The notes beneath the pieces were generated by a model. It was not told the origin of the DNA. It worked only from the letters and a program-made list of their open reading frames with translations, and made no database searches. Position numbers and translations under genes: made by a program. This document shows, piece after piece, positions 24,093 to 33,644 of a stretch of DNA of 64,000 bases. Source of the DNA: Dasania sp. GY-MA-18 (GTDB taxonomy: Bacteria; Pseudomonadota; Gammaproteobacteria; Pseudomonadales; Dasaniaceae); the NCBI RefSeq assembly GCF_024734385.1, contig NZ_JANHAP010000012.1, positions 1 through 64,000 of the forward strand, written 5' to 3'. Within the stretch, counting starts at the first letter, position 1; each line of letters opens with the position of its first letter.

Positions 24093-26741
24093 ATGCAGCA
24101 GGATAAGGATCCCATTGAAACGGCCGAATGGATAGAGGCCTTGGATGATGTTATCAAGCACGGGGGGCATGAACGCACCTCATTTTTGATGAAAGTGTTA
24201 GCAGAGCACGCGGCGCAAGCCGGTGCGCCCTTACCTGCTGCAACTACCACCCCTTTTTCAAACACCATAATGCCCCATGAAGAGCGCCGCATGCCCGGCG
24301 ACTTATTTATGGAGCGACGTATACGTTCGTTAATTCGTTGGAATGCCTTAGCCATGGTTATGCGCGCCAACGATAATGACGATGGCTTGGGCGGCCACAT
24401 ATCTTCGTTTTCTTCCGCCGCCACCTTATACGACATAGGCTTTAACTACTTTTTTAAAGGCAATGATAACGGCCCCGGCGATTTGATTTTTTATCAGGGT
24501 CACAGCGCCCCCGGTATGTACGCCCGCTCTTATTTAGAAGGCCGTATTACCGAAGATCAGCTAGACGGCTTCCGCCGCGAAGTGGATGGCAACGGTCTAT
24601 CTTCCTACCCGCACCCTTGGTTAATGCCCGACTACTGGCAGTTCCCCACCGTTTCTATGGGCCTGGGCCCTATACAGGCTATCTACCAAGCCCATGTAAT
24701 GAAATACCAACAAAGCCGCGAGTTGCTAGATCACAGCGACCGCAAAGTTTGGGCTTTTCTAGGTGACGGCGAGTGTGATGAGCCGGAATCACTGGGTGCT
24801 ATCTCACTGGCTGGCCGCGAGCGCTTAGACAACCTGATTTTTGTGGTTAACTGTAACCTGCAGCGTTTGGATGGCCCGGTGCGCGGTAACGGCAAAATCA
24901 TCCAGGAGCTAGAGGGCGTATTCCGCGGCGCCGGCTGGGATGTCATTAAAATTGTTTGGGGCCGCCACTGGGATGCCCTGCTGAAAAAAGACAAAACCGG
25001 TTTGCTGCAAAAGCGCATGGACGAAGTCTGTGACGGTGAGCTGCAAAACTACAAGGCCAACGGCGGCGCTTACACCCGTGAGCACTTCTTTGGTAAGTAC
25101 CCCGAGTTATTAGAGTTGGTTAAAGACTTATCCGACGACGATATTATGAAACTTAACCGTGGCGGCCACGACCCATACAAAGTGTATGCCGGTTATGCAC
25201 AAGCGGTGAAAAGCACTGGCAAACCTACGGTAGTGCTAGCCATGACCGTTAAAGGCTATGGCATGGGCTCATCGGGTGAAGCGCAAAACGAAACCCACTC
25301 GCTGAAAAAGCTAGACGTAGAAAATCTGAAAAAATTCCGCGACCGTTTTGCTATTCCTGTTACCGACAGTGAATTAGAAAACGTACCTTACTATCGCCCC
25401 GCGCCCGATAGCCCTGAAATGCTTTATATGAAGAAGCGCCGCGAAAGCCTTGGTGGCTATATACCCTCGCGTAAAGCGGATTTTGAAGCACTGGAAGCGC
25501 CCAGCTTAGAAACCCTAGGCGGGCAATTAAAATCCAGCGGCAAGCGTGAAATTTCTACCACCATGTCCTTTGTGCGTACCCTTTCAACGCTAACCAAGGA
25601 TAAAAAGATAGGCGAGCGCATAGTGCCCATCGTACCTGATGAGGCCCGCACCTTTGGTATGGAAGGCATGTTCCGCCAGCTAGGCATATACTCATCGCAG
25701 GGTCAGCGTTACACGCCTCACGATGCCGACCAGATTATGTTCTACAAAGAAGATAAAAAAGGTCAAATTTTAGAAGAGGGTATTAATGAAGCGGGTGCAT
25801 TCTCGGCTTGGTTGGCCTGTGCGACTTCGTACAGCAATCACCAATACCCCATGGTGCCGTTTTATATTTATTACTCCATGTTTGGTTTCCAACGCATCAT
25901 GGACTTGGCTTGGGCGGCGGGTGATTCGCAAGCGCGCGGTTTCCTATTAGGTGCCACCGCTGGTCGTACTACGCTTAACGGCGAAGGTTTGCAGCACCAA
26001 GATGGCCATAGCCAATTAATGGCCAACATGATTCCTAACTGCCGCTCTTACGATCCGGCTTATGCCTACGAGCTCACTGTCATTATCCAAGACGGTTTGC
26101 GTCGTATGTATCAGGAAAAAGAAAACTGCTACTACTACATCACCTTAATGAACGAAAACTACGTGCAGCCAGAAATGCCTGCGGGCGTGGAAGAAGGCAT
26201 TATCAAAGGTATGTACCTGCTCAAAGAAGCTAAAGGCAAGGCTAAGCACCGCGTGCAATTAATGGGTGGTGGTACCATCCTGCGCGAAGTGGAAGCTGCG
26301 GCTGAAATTTTAGCCAATGACTTTGCCGTAGAGGCCGATATCTGGAGCCTCACCAGTGTTAACGAACTGCGCCGCGAAGGCTTGGCCGTTGACCGCTGGA
26401 ACCTATTACACCCCGACCAAAAGCCCAAGGTTTCCTATGTGGCTGAGCAATTAGCGGGCCGACCCGGGCCGGTCATTTGTTCTACCGATTATATGAAATC
26501 TTACGGTGAGCAAATCGCGTCTTATGTAGAGTCGCGTTTTGTAGTGCTAGGCACCGATGGCTATGGTCGTTCTGACACCCGCGCACAGTTGCGTAGACAC
26601 TTTGAAGTCGACAGAAACTTTGTGGTGGTTGCCGCGCTTAAAGCCTTGGCTGACGACGGTGCAATTAAGCACAGCGTTGTTGCTAAAGCGATTAAGCAGT
26701 TAGGTATTAATGCTGATAAGCCTGACCCCATGCACAGCTAA
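24093..26741 (+). CDS. aceE: Pyruvate dehydrogenase E1 component, homodimeric
   Basis: An 882-residue thiamine-diphosphate enzyme that decarboxylates pyruvate and acetylates the lipoyl groups of AceF. It has the full length of the homodimeric gammaproteobacterial form. The ThDP/Mg2+ motif is in GDGECDEPESLGAISLAGRE, continuing to the NCNLQRLDGPVRGN segment; the histidine-containing HSAPGMYARSYLEGR stretch is near the N terminus. Start chosen at ATG with GAGGAA upstream. 49 bases separate it from aceF. No lpd follows in this window and no pdhR lies upstream, so E3 must come from elsewhere. Confidence 0.97.
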   Translation: MQQDKDPIETAEWIEALDDVIKHGGHERTSFLMKVLAEHAAQAGAPLPAATTTPFSNTIMPHEERRMPGDLFMERRIRSLIRWNALAMVMRANDNDDGLGGHISSFSSAATLYDIGFNYFFKGNDNGPGDLIFYQGHSAPGMYARSYLEGRITEDQLDGFRREVDGNGLSSYPHPWLMPDYWQFPTVSMGLGPIQAIYQAHVMKYQQSRELLDHSDRKVWAFLGDGECDEPESLGAISLAGRERLDNLIFVVNCNLQRLDGPVRGNGKIIQELEGVFRGAGWDVIKIVWGRHWDALLKKDKTGLLQKRMDEVCDGELQNYKANGGAYTREHFFGKYPELLELVKDLSDDDIMKLNRGGHDPYKVYAGYAQAVKSTGKPTVVLAMTVKGYGMGSSGEAQNETHSLKKLDVENLKKFRDRFAIPVTDSELENVPYYRPAPDSPEMLYMKKRRESLGGYIPSRKADFEALEAPSLETLGGQLKSSGKREISTTMSFVRTLSTLTKDKKIGERIVPIVPDEARTFGMEGMFRQLGIYSSQGQRYTPHDADQIMFYKEDKKGQILEEGINEAGAFSAWLACATSYSNHQYPMVPFYIYYSMFGFQRIMDLAWAAGDSQARGFLLGATAGRTTLNGEGLQHQDGHSQLMANMIPNCRSYDPAYAYELTVIIQDGLRRMYQEKENCYYYITLMNENYVQPEMPAGVEEGIIKGMYLLKEAKGKAKHRVQLMGGGTILREVEAAAEILANDFAVEADIWSLTSVNELRREGLAVDRWNLLHPDQKPKVSYVAEQLAGRPGPVICSTDYMKSYGEQIASYVESRFVVLGTDGYGRSDTRAQLRRHFEVDRNFVVVAALKALADDGAIKHSVVAKAIKQLGINADKPDPMHS

Positions 26742-26790
26742 GCATGGCGCAACCCTAGGTGATAACAGAACAAAATAGAAGGATGTAAGT

Positions 26791-28749
26791 GTGAGCATTC
26801 AAACAGTAAAAGTACCGGACATAGGCGGTGACGAAGTTGAAGTCATTGAGATCTGTGTTGCGGTAGGCGATCAAATTGCCGCCGAAGACTCCATCGTAGT
26901 GTTAGAGTCAGATAAAGCTTCTATGGAAGTGCCAGCACCTTTTGCCGGCACAGTAAAAGCTATTAACGTAGCCGTAGGTGATAATGTTTCTGAAGGCGCC
27001 GCTTTACTAGAAGTGGAAGTTGCCGGTGAGGCTGCGGCCGAACCCGAGGCAGCCCAGCCAGCGCCTGCTGCTGAGCCAGAATCGGAATCAAAGCTAGAGC
27101 CAGAACCAGAGCCTGCCGCGCAAGCTGCAACCGCAGCTAGCGCTGTGGAAGTTATAAACGTACCTGACTTTGGTGGCGGTGAAGCCGAGGTAATAGAGCT
27201 TTGTATTAAGGCCGGTGATGAAATAGCCGAAGGCGATTCCATCATCGTATTAGAAACCGATAAGGCCTCTATGGAAGTGCCCGCCCCTAAAGCTGGTAAA
27301 GTCGTATCGGTGATTATTGCCGAAGGCGCGCAAGTTAGTGAAGGAGCCGCCCTTATTGAATTAGCAGTGGCCGCAGCCTCAGCTCCCGCCGCTGCAGCAA
27401 AACCTGCCGAGCAGGCCGCGCCCGCGGCGCAGCCCGCCCAAGCTGCTGCGCCAGCGAGTAGCGCGCCAGTAGCTAACACTGCTACTGCAGTGGAAACGAT
27501 TAAGCTACCCGACTTTGGTGGCGGTGAAGCCGAAGTTATCGAAGTTTGTGTTGCCGCCGGTGATGAAATAGCCGAAGGCGATTCCATCATCGTATTAGAA
27601 ACCGACAAAGCCTCTATGGAAGTGCCCGCACCTAAGGCCGGTAAAGTGGTTTCTATCACTATATCGGTAGGCTCGCAGGCCAGCGAAGGTGATGCCGTTT
27701 TAGAATTAGAAGTGCAGGGGGCTGCTGCCGCGCCTGCCAGTGCGCCAGCTCCAGCGCCGGCTGCTGTTGCCGCCACTGCTACGCCTGCGCCTGCTGCCGT
27801 TGAGGCCGCTCCCCAGCAGCGCGTTTCTGGTAGGGACTTTGTTGGCGATGCCATGTATGCCGGCCCTGCAGTGCGCAAAATTATGCGAGAGTTTGGTGTT
27901 GATGGTTTAAAAATCAAAGGCACTGGTCCCAAGGGCCGCATCTTAAAAGAAGATGTACAAAAATTTGTTAAAGATGCGCTAGCTAATAAGCCTGCTGCGG
28001 TGACGGGCGGCTCAGGCATACCGCCTATACCCGCTGTAGATTTTGCTCAGTTTGGTGAAGTGGAAATTAAACCGCTAAGCAAAATCGCTAAAGTGACTGC
28101 CGCCAATATGCAGCGCAGCTGGTTAAACGTGCCGCATGTTACTCAGTTTGACGATGCTGATATTAGCGACCTGGAAGATTTTAGAGCCAATCTAAAAGCG
28201 GAAGCCGAAAAGCGCGGGGTTAAAATTACGCCACTGCCTTTCTTGTTAAAAGCCTGTGCCAATGCTCTGCGCGCCAACCCGATTTTTAACAGTTCTTTGG
28301 ATGCTACCGGCGAAAACCTGGTGTACAAAGATTATGTGCATATAGGCATGGCCGTCGATACACCAGCTGGTTTAATGGTGCCGGTAATACGCGATGTCGA
28401 CAAAAAATCGATTTGGGATTTAGCGGCGGAAACTGCCGAGCTAGGTGCCAAAGCCAAAGATAGAAAACTCAAGCCAGCGGATATGCAGGGCGGTTGTTTT
28501 ACTATTTCCAGCTTGGGCAATATAGGCGGTACAGGTTTTACGCCTATAGTGAATGCGCCAGAAGTCGCTATTTTGGGTGTCTCCAAATTAGCAGTTAAGC
28601 CGGTATGGGATGGCAGTGAGTTTGTGCCTCGCAAGATGTTACCTTTGGCATTGTCTTACGATCATCGCGTGGTTAATGGCGCGGATGCCGGTAGGTTCTT
28701 TACTTACTTGAGCAGCTTATTGGCCGATATACGTCGCTTAGCTTTATAG
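26791..28749 (+). CDS. aceF: Dihydrolipoamide acetyltransferase E2, three lipoyl domains
   Basis: A 652-residue E2 with a GTG start preceded by AAGGA. Three lipoyl domains carry the lipoylated lysine in DKASMEVP (K42, K158, K273), separated by Ala/Pro/Glu-rich flexible linkers. A peripheral subunit-binding domain lies near 350-390 (AGPAVRKIMREFGVD). The catalytic acyltransferase domain ends with SYDHRVVNGADAGRF, containing the active-site histidine. Domains two and three are nearly identical at the DNA level over some 50 bases, suggesting recent duplication or gene conversion. Confidence 0.97.
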   Translation: MSIQTVKVPDIGGDEVEVIEICVAVGDQIAAEDSIVVLESDKASMEVPAPFAGTVKAINVAVGDNVSEGAALLEVEVAGEAAAEPEAAQPAPAAEPESESKLEPEPEPAAQAATAASAVEVINVPDFGGGEAEVIELCIKAGDEIAEGDSIIVLETDKASMEVPAPKAGKVVSVIIAEGAQVSEGAALIELAVAAASAPAAAAKPAEQAAPAAQPAQAAAPASSAPVANTATAVETIKLPDFGGGEAEVIEVCVAAGDEIAEGDSIIVLETDKASMEVPAPKAGKVVSITISVGSQASEGDAVLELEVQGAAAAPASAPAPAPAAVAATATPAPAAVEAAPQQRVSGRDFVGDAMYAGPAVRKIMREFGVDGLKIKGTGPKGRILKEDVQKFVKDALANKPAAVTGGSGIPPIPAVDFAQFGEVEIKPLSKIAKVTAANMQRSWLNVPHVTQFDDADISDLEDFRANLKAEAEKRGVKITPLPFLLKACANALRANPIFNSSLDATGENLVYKDYVHIGMAVDTPAGLMVPVIRDVDKKSIWDLAAETAELGAKAKDRKLKPADMQGGCFTISSLGNIGGTGFTPIVNAPEVAILGVSKLAVKPVWDGSEFVPRKMLPLALSYDHRVVNGADAGRFFTYLSSLLADIRRLAL

Positions 28750-28770
28750 GCTGTTAATAGAACCAAATCA

Positions 28771-28797
28771 AAGCCGCTCACTGAGCGGCTTTTTTTT
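28771..28797 (+). terminator. Terminator of the aceEF operon
   Basis: aagccgctca and tgagcggctt arms followed by eight T residues, 20 bases after the aceF stop. Confidence 0.9.
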
Positions 28798-28857
28798 GCT
28801 TGTTGCTTGGGGGTGTTTAAAGGGGGCAGGTTATTTTTATTTCAACAGAGGGTTATG

Positions 28858-29160
28858 GACTCCGGCTTAACGCATGCCGGAATGACATGAGCTGCACTAC
28901 CGCTGCGTCACCCCAAACTTGATTTGGGGGCCATAGGCTACGGAGAGAGATGCATGGAATGTTAATAGATTCCGGCTAACAACATGCCGGAATGACGTGA
29001 GCAGCGCTATCAGTACGTCACCCCAAACTTGATTTGGGGTCCATAGGCTACGGAGAATAGATGCATGGAATGTTAATGGATTCCGGCTAACAGCATGCCG
29101 GAATGACATGAGCTGCACTGCCGCTGCGTCACCCCAAACTTGATTTGTGGTTCATAATCT
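28858..29160. repeat. Three tandem copies of a 110-bp palindromic unit
   Basis: Units begin at 28858, 28968 and 29079 (periods 110 and 111). Each contains two inverted repeats: ttccggc...gccggaa, and ccccaaa-cttga-tttgggg (positions 28911-28929 in unit one). Between them is a less conserved stretch, followed by a shared ccataggctacggaga and gcatggaatgttaat. The third unit is truncated and decayed after tgattt. Similar palindromes (ttccggc...gccggaa) recur at 53163-53180, so this is a dispersed REP-like family with a local tandem expansion. Confidence 0.85.
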
Positions 29161-29186
29161 GGGGATTAAAAATAAGGTGGAAAATA

Positions 29187-30026
29187 TTAATCAACGATGT
29201 GGCTGGGATAAGATGGCGCTGTTGGCTGGCTGGGTAACTGTTTATATTGACTGCTGTAAGTATTGTAACGGGCGATAATTTTCGCTATCACGCCTTCGCG
29301 CTGCAAGTCGGCAATAATCTTGTTAATGGGGCCGATTAGTTCGCTTTGGCTAGATTTTTTGGAAATGGCGATGTGGTAGTTGAGTTCGTCTATAGTGGGT
29401 TCTGCAAAAGTCAGCTTTTCTCTTAATGTATATTTGTCGGCTAAATACAGTGCCGTTAACTCATCGATGGCTCCTAACTTGATGCGTTTTCCGCCTACCA
29501 TTTTTATTAAAATATCATCGGAGAGCACTGGAAAAATAACATCTTTACTACTATCGCCCAGTAGATTAACTAATTTATCGTACATGGCGTAATCTCTAAC
29601 GGCGGCTATTTTTAGGCCTATAAAGTCCTCTTTAGTTTGCCAGTGAAAACCTTGCGGGAATTGCTGCTTATGATAAACCAATTTAGAGCTCTGTTTAAAA
29701 AGCGGTGCCGAGTAACGCAAAAACTCACTGCGGGCCTGCGAGTAAATAATCCCGGGTAGGGCGTCCATGCGCCCTGCGCGCACTTCGACTATGGCACGGC
29801 TCCAGGGCATGGCGTGTATTTTGGCGTCAACACCGGGGATGCGAGCAAAAATTTCATTAATAAGTTCAACTAATATGCCCTGGTTAATTTGCCCATTGTC
29901 ATCAGCAATAAGATAGGGCGGCCAATCATCGGTGGCAAAGTTCAGGATTTTTAATTCAGCGCTAGCAGCCGTGCTAAGTAATAGGCAAAAGCTAAGGCAG
30001 GCTGTTAGGTGCTGAATAGGATGCAT
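29187..30026 (-). CDS. Periplasmic solute-binding protein, family 3 type
   Basis: A 279-residue exported protein: signal peptide at about 1-23 (cleavage after ASA), then a SBP_bac_3-like fold with FATDDWPPYLIADDNGQINQG at the start and GRMDALPGIIYS in the ligand region. It resembles amino-acid-binding proteins and the orphan extracellular sensors of this fold. No permease or ATPase gene is adjacent, so it may be a stand-alone binding protein rather than part of an ABC transporter. Four 14-bp direct repeats lie just upstream of the start. Confidence 0.8.
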   Translation of the reverse strand: MHPIQHLTACLSFCLLLSTAASAELKILNFATDDWPPYLIADDNGQINQGILVELINEIFARIPGVDAKIHAMPWSRAIVEVRAGRMDALPGIIYSQARSEFLRYSAPLFKQSSKLVYHKQQFPQGFHWQTKEDFIGLKIAAVRDYAMYDKLVNLLGDSSKDVIFPVLSDDILIKMVGGKRIKLGAIDELTALYLADKYTLREKLTFAEPTIDELNYHIAISKKSSQSELIGPINKIIADLQREGVIAKIIARYNTYSSQYKQLPSQPTAPSYPSHIVD

Positions 30027-30064
30027 GGCGAGTCTGCATAGGGATAAGAGTAAGTTGCGGCTAA

Positions 30065-30119
30065 GCTTAGTTAAATAGGCTTAGTTAAATAAGATTTGTT
30101 AAAAAGGCTTAGTTAAATA
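30065..30119. repeat. 14-bp direct repeats upstream of the solute-binding gene
   Basis: gcttagttaaata occurs at 30065-30077, 30079-30091 and 30107-30119. A degenerate unit (gatttgttaaaaa) fills the gap at 93-105, giving a regular 14-base period. The array lies 38-95 bases upstream of the minus-strand gene, in its promoter region; it could be regulator sites or a simple slippage repeat. Confidence 0.8.
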
Positions 30120-30233
30120 AGCTGGCGGCCTGTTACCAGTCTAGCAGAGTTTATAAATGGAAAAGTAGAAATAGGCCTGCCCTGTTATATCCAAGGCAAG
30201 CCTATAAAAAGTCAGGGCTTAGGTATAAGTGGC

Positions 30234-30671
30234 TTAGCCGGGTTTGGGCCAAACAAAGTCAGGGCGTAGCCCTTCGTATACCGGGCGACCATCGCTGGGG
30301 GCGGGGGCGCCAGCGGCGGGGTCGTAAAAAGCGTGATAAGTGGCAGGCAGTTGCTCACTGTTATAGCCCATGAGGTTAGGTACGATAACGCGTATACGCT
30401 TTTCTTTATCATCTAACATAATAGGGCTGCCGCATTCGGCACAGGTACATAATTCTAGCGGCCCATTGGGATTGTTGGCATTAAAAGGCTGGCGTTTTAA
30501 GCCCGCCATGTTGTCCACTACTATATCGCCATAGTTAAAAAATACTACGTGGGTGTTGTCTTGGCCGGTAACGTTTTTGCATACCGAGCAATGGCAGCTG
30601 TGATTGTCTATGGGCTCATTACTGGCATGGGTATGTATGTGTTCACAGCCACCTTCATATTTATGTGACAT
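30234..30671 (-). CDS. GFA/CENP-V family zinc protein, chromosomal copy
   Basis: A 145-residue paralogue of the protein at 2198-2635. It has the same zinc-binding cysteines (SCHCSVCKN, CTCAECGSPI) and the same ends (MSHKY...FVWPKPG). I choose the ATG at 30671 because it aligns with the other copy and has AAGGA about nine bases upstream; an ATG three codons earlier is too close to that site. Enzymatic substrate unknown; some family members act on S-hydroxymethylglutathione. The neighbouring genes do not clarify its role. Confidence 0.87.
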   Translation of the reverse strand: MSHKYEGGCEHIHTHASNEPIDNHSCHCSVCKNVTGQDNTHVVFFNYGDIVVDNMAGLKRQPFNANNPNGPLELCTCAECGSPIMLDDKEKRIRVIVPNLMGYNSEQLPATYHAFYDPAAGAPAPSDGRPVYEGLRPDFVWPKPG

Positions 30672-30965
30672 GATCTGCATCCTTTATAGAGTGAGTCTAT
30701 ACCGCGCTCATTTTACTGAGCCCTATAAGCCTAGCAGTTGAGCATAAACACACAAAAGAATAAGACTATTTGCCTGCGGGAATAATATGCAGAGAAAGGG
30801 CCTTATAAGAACAAAACCTAGCTGCGCAGCGGTACGGCTTAGCGCTGACAATGGCTGACAAAATAGGGCTGCTTAGCAGGCATAGTCAATTGACAGGGCC
30901 ACAGGCAAACACAATCATAAGCGCTATGCTAATCAGGCTATAAAATATAAAAGGTGGCACAACCC

Positions 30966-31466
30966 ATGACGGACTTTAGCCTCACTATTAATGGTAAAAC
31001 CCATCACCTAAAAGATGTGCCGCAGGACATGCCGCTGCTGTGGCTATTGCGCGACCAACTCAATTTAGTAGGCAGCAAATACGGCTGTGGCGGCGGCTAC
31101 TGCGGTGCCTGCACGGTGCATATGGATGGCATGGCGATACGCTCCTGCTCTATACCGGCAGCGGCTTTGGTCGGCAGGCAAATTACCACCATAGAGGGCT
31201 TAGCTGAAGGGGCCGACTTACACCCCTTACAACAAGCGTGGATAGATCACGATGTGCCGCAATGTGGCTACTGCCAAGCTGGGCAAATTATGAGTGCGGC
31301 GGCGCTGTTAAACCAGCAGCCTAAGCCCAGCGACAGCGATATTGATCAGGCCATGGCGGGCAACCTCTGCCGCTGCGGCACCTACACCCGCATCAAAAAG
31401 GCCATACACCATGCTGCCGAGCAATTAGCCTACGATGCCACTGCCAGCAAAGGAGGCAACTCATGA
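30966..31466 (+). CDS. iorA: Molybdenum hydroxylase [2Fe-2S] subunit, IorA-like
   Basis: A 166-residue small subunit carrying two [2Fe-2S] clusters. The plant-ferredoxin-like cluster has C41, C46, C49 ([15 protein letters not shown]) and C61; the second uses CGYCQAGQ and CRCGTYTRI. It passes electrons from the molybdenum site of the next gene product. I start at ATG 30966 with AAAGG upstream rather than at an in-frame GTG 12 bases earlier. Overlaps the large subunit by four bases. It matches isoquinoline 1-oxidoreductase alpha subunits; the real substrate (N-heterocycle or aldehyde) is unknown. Confidence 0.9.
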   Translation: MTDFSLTINGKTHHLKDVPQDMPLLWLLRDQLNLVGSKYGCGGGYCGACTVHMDGMAIRSCSIPAAALVGRQITTIEGLAEGADLHPLQQAWIDHDVPQCGYCQAGQIMSAAALLNQQPKPSDSDIDQAMAGNLCRCGTYTRIKKAIHHAAEQLAYDATASKGGNS

Positions 31467-33643
31467 ATGCTAAAGCAGGGCTTAGCCGCCGAGGCTTAAT
31501 TAAGTTAATGGCGGTAACCGGTGGCGGTTTGAGTTTGGGTTTCCATTTACAGTTAGGCGCGAAAACGGCGGCAGCCAGTGTCGAGCTTAACGCCTATATA
31601 CAAGTGTTGGCGGATAACCGAATAATCATAGCCGCGAAAAACCCGGAGATAGGCCAAGGCGTTAAAACCTCACTGCCCATGATAGTAGCCGAAGAATTAG
31701 ATGTAGACTGGCAGCAAGTAGAGGTAGTACAAGCCGCCATTAATGAGGCCAGCTACGGCCCGCAATTTGCTGGCGGCTCACGCTCGGTGGCGATGAACTG
31801 GGACGTACTACGCCAAGCCGGTGCCACGGCCAAAGCCATGTTAGTACAGGCCGCCGCGCAGCAGTGGCAGGTCACTACCGCTAGCTGCAGCACCCAAGCC
31901 GGACGGGTGCTACACAGCGCCAGTGGCCGCAGCCTTAGCTATGGTGAGTTGGCTACAGCAGCAGCGCAATTGCCGCTGCCAGCGGCTGATAGCTTGGTTT
32001 TAAAATCCCCCCAGCAGTACAAGCTAATAGGCCAGCGCATAGGCGGGGTGGATAATCATGCCCTGGTCACCGGCCAGCCCTTATTCGGCATAGACCAAAC
32101 TTTGCCGGGTATGAAATATGCCGTATATGTAAAATGCCCCGCCAGAGGCGGTAGTGTTGCGCACAGTAATATTGCGCAAGTGAAGCAGCTAGCCGGCGTG
32201 GTAGATGCTTTTGTACTGGCGGGTAATGGCGATGTGGGCCAACTCTTGCCGGGCATAGCCATCATCGCCGACTCTACTTGGGCGGCATTTTCTGCCCGTA
32301 AACAATTACAAGTGACCTGGGATGAAAGCAAAGCCGCCAAAGATGATTGGCAGCAACAGCGCAGCCGCGCTCTAGCGATTAGCCAGCAACAGGGCGAGGC
32401 TTTATTAACCCAGCATGGCGATGTGGCTGCCAGCCTAGCCAAAGCCGATAAAACCCTTAGCGCATTTTATGCCTATCCCTTTTTAGCGCACGCCCCCCTA
32501 GAGCCACAAAACTGCAGCGCTATTGTTAAAGACGGCCGCTGTGAGTTATGGGCGCCCACCCAAACTCCACAATATGCATTGGGCGCGGTAGCCAACACCT
32601 TGGGTATAGAGGCCAAGGCCGTAACGGTACATCAAACCCGTATAGGTGGCGGCTTTGGCCGTAGACTAATGAATGACTACTGCTGCGAGGCTGCCGCTAT
32701 TGCCCAGCACAGTGGCCTGCCTATCAAGCTGCAGTGGAGCCGCGAAGATGATATGGCTTTTGATTTTTATCGCCCCGCAGGCTTTCACAGCTTGCAAGCA
32801 GGCTTGGATAAGCAGGGGCGCATTATGGCTTGGGATGATCACTTCATCACTTATACCGAAGACGGTAAAACCCCCACCCGCGGTGCTGGTTTAAACAGCA
32901 ATGAGTTTCCCGCGCCGCTGATTAAGCATGTGCGGCTAAGCCAGACCTTGTTCGATACCGGCATACCCTGTGGCTGGTGGCGTGCGCCCGGCTCCAACGG
33001 TATAGCCTTTGCGATACAAAGTTTTATCCATGAGCTGGCCCATGCCGCCGGTCGCGATCACCTAGAGCTATTATTAGAGCTTATGAGCCAGCCCACTAGG
33101 CCGGCCGGTGAGGGTGCAGGGCAAGTGCTGGACACGGCCCGCGCCGCAGCGGTGATTAAACTGGCCGCGCAAAAAGCGGGCTGGGGTAAAAAATTGCCTA
33201 AGGGTAGAGCGCAGGGCTTAGCTTTTCACTTTAGTCACAGCGGTTATTTTGCCGAAGTGGCCGAACTCAGCGTTGACGATGATAAGAAAATCCAGCTGCA
33301 CAAGGTGACGGTAGCGGGGGATATAGGCCCCATAATCAATATGAGCGGTGCCGAAAATCAGGTGCAGGGCTCGGTGATAGATGGCTATTCCACCATGGCC
33401 GCCTTGGCGGTGGATATCAAAGCGGGCCGGGTACAAGAGAGCAATTACCACCAATACCCACTGCTGCGCATGCCCAGCAGCCCCGAGGTGGCCGTGCATT
33501 TTATCCAATCCAATAACCCGCCTACCGGAGTGGGTGAGCCCGCCTTGCCACCCTTGGCAGCAGCGGTATGCAATGCGCTGTTTACCGCCACCGGGGTGCG
33601 GGTGCGCGAACTGCCCTTAAGCTTGGCCGGGTTTACGGTGTAG
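31463..33643 (+). CDS. iorB: Molybdenum hydroxylase large subunit, IorB-like, Tat-exported
   Basis: A 726-residue molybdopterin-binding subunit of the isoquinoline 1-oxidoreductase/aldehyde oxidase type. The N terminus has a twin-arginine signal, [15 protein letters not shown], so the folded enzyme is probably exported to the periplasm. Conserved segments include GGGFGRR (cofactor region), the substrate-channel stretch [11 protein letters not shown] and the C-terminal [14 protein letters not shown], whose glutamate is the general base in this family. It forms a two-subunit enzyme with IorA, with no FAD subunit, so a cytochrome is the likely electron acceptor. Confidence 0.92.
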   Translation: MNAKAGLSRRGLIKLMAVTGGGLSLGFHLQLGAKTAAASVELNAYIQVLADNRIIIAAKNPEIGQGVKTSLPMIVAEELDVDWQQVEVVQAAINEASYGPQFAGGSRSVAMNWDVLRQAGATAKAMLVQAAAQQWQVTTASCSTQAGRVLHSASGRSLSYGELATAAAQLPLPAADSLVLKSPQQYKLIGQRIGGVDNHALVTGQPLFGIDQTLPGMKYAVYVKCPARGGSVAHSNIAQVKQLAGVVDAFVLAGNGDVGQLLPGIAIIADSTWAAFSARKQLQVTWDESKAAKDDWQQQRSRALAISQQQGEALLTQHGDVAASLAKADKTLSAFYAYPFLAHAPLEPQNCSAIVKDGRCELWAPTQTPQYALGAVANTLGIEAKAVTVHQTRIGGGFGRRLMNDYCCEAAAIAQHSGLPIKLQWSREDDMAFDFYRPAGFHSLQAGLDKQGRIMAWDDHFITYTEDGKTPTRGAGLNSNEFPAPLIKHVRLSQTLFDTGIPCGWWRAPGSNGIAFAIQSFIHELAHAAGRDHLELLLELMSQPTRPAGEGAGQVLDTARAAAVIKLAAQKAGWGKKLPKGRAQGLAFHFSHSGYFAEVAELSVDDDKKIQLHKVTVAGDIGPIINMSGAENQVQGSVIDGYSTMAALAVDIKAGRVQESNYHQYPLLRMPSSPEVAVHFIQSNNPPTGVGEPALPPLAAAVCNALFTATGVRVRELPLSLAGFTV

Positions 33644-33644
33644 C

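Noticed and set aside
26871-28019. Long minus-strand open frame (about 380 codons) opposite aceF
   Set aside because: It mirrors the Ala/Pro-rich lipoyl linkers of aceF; composition is low-complexity and no RBS or family is visible. The aceF frame is unmistakable.
28897-29118. Minus-strand 73-codon frame in the 110-bp repeats
   Set aside because: It repeats the same peptide because of the tandem DNA repeat; no RBS and decays with the third unit.
28858-29160. CRISPR array
   Set aside because: Three 110-bp units with internal palindromes and no short constant repeat with unique spacers; no cas genes in the window.
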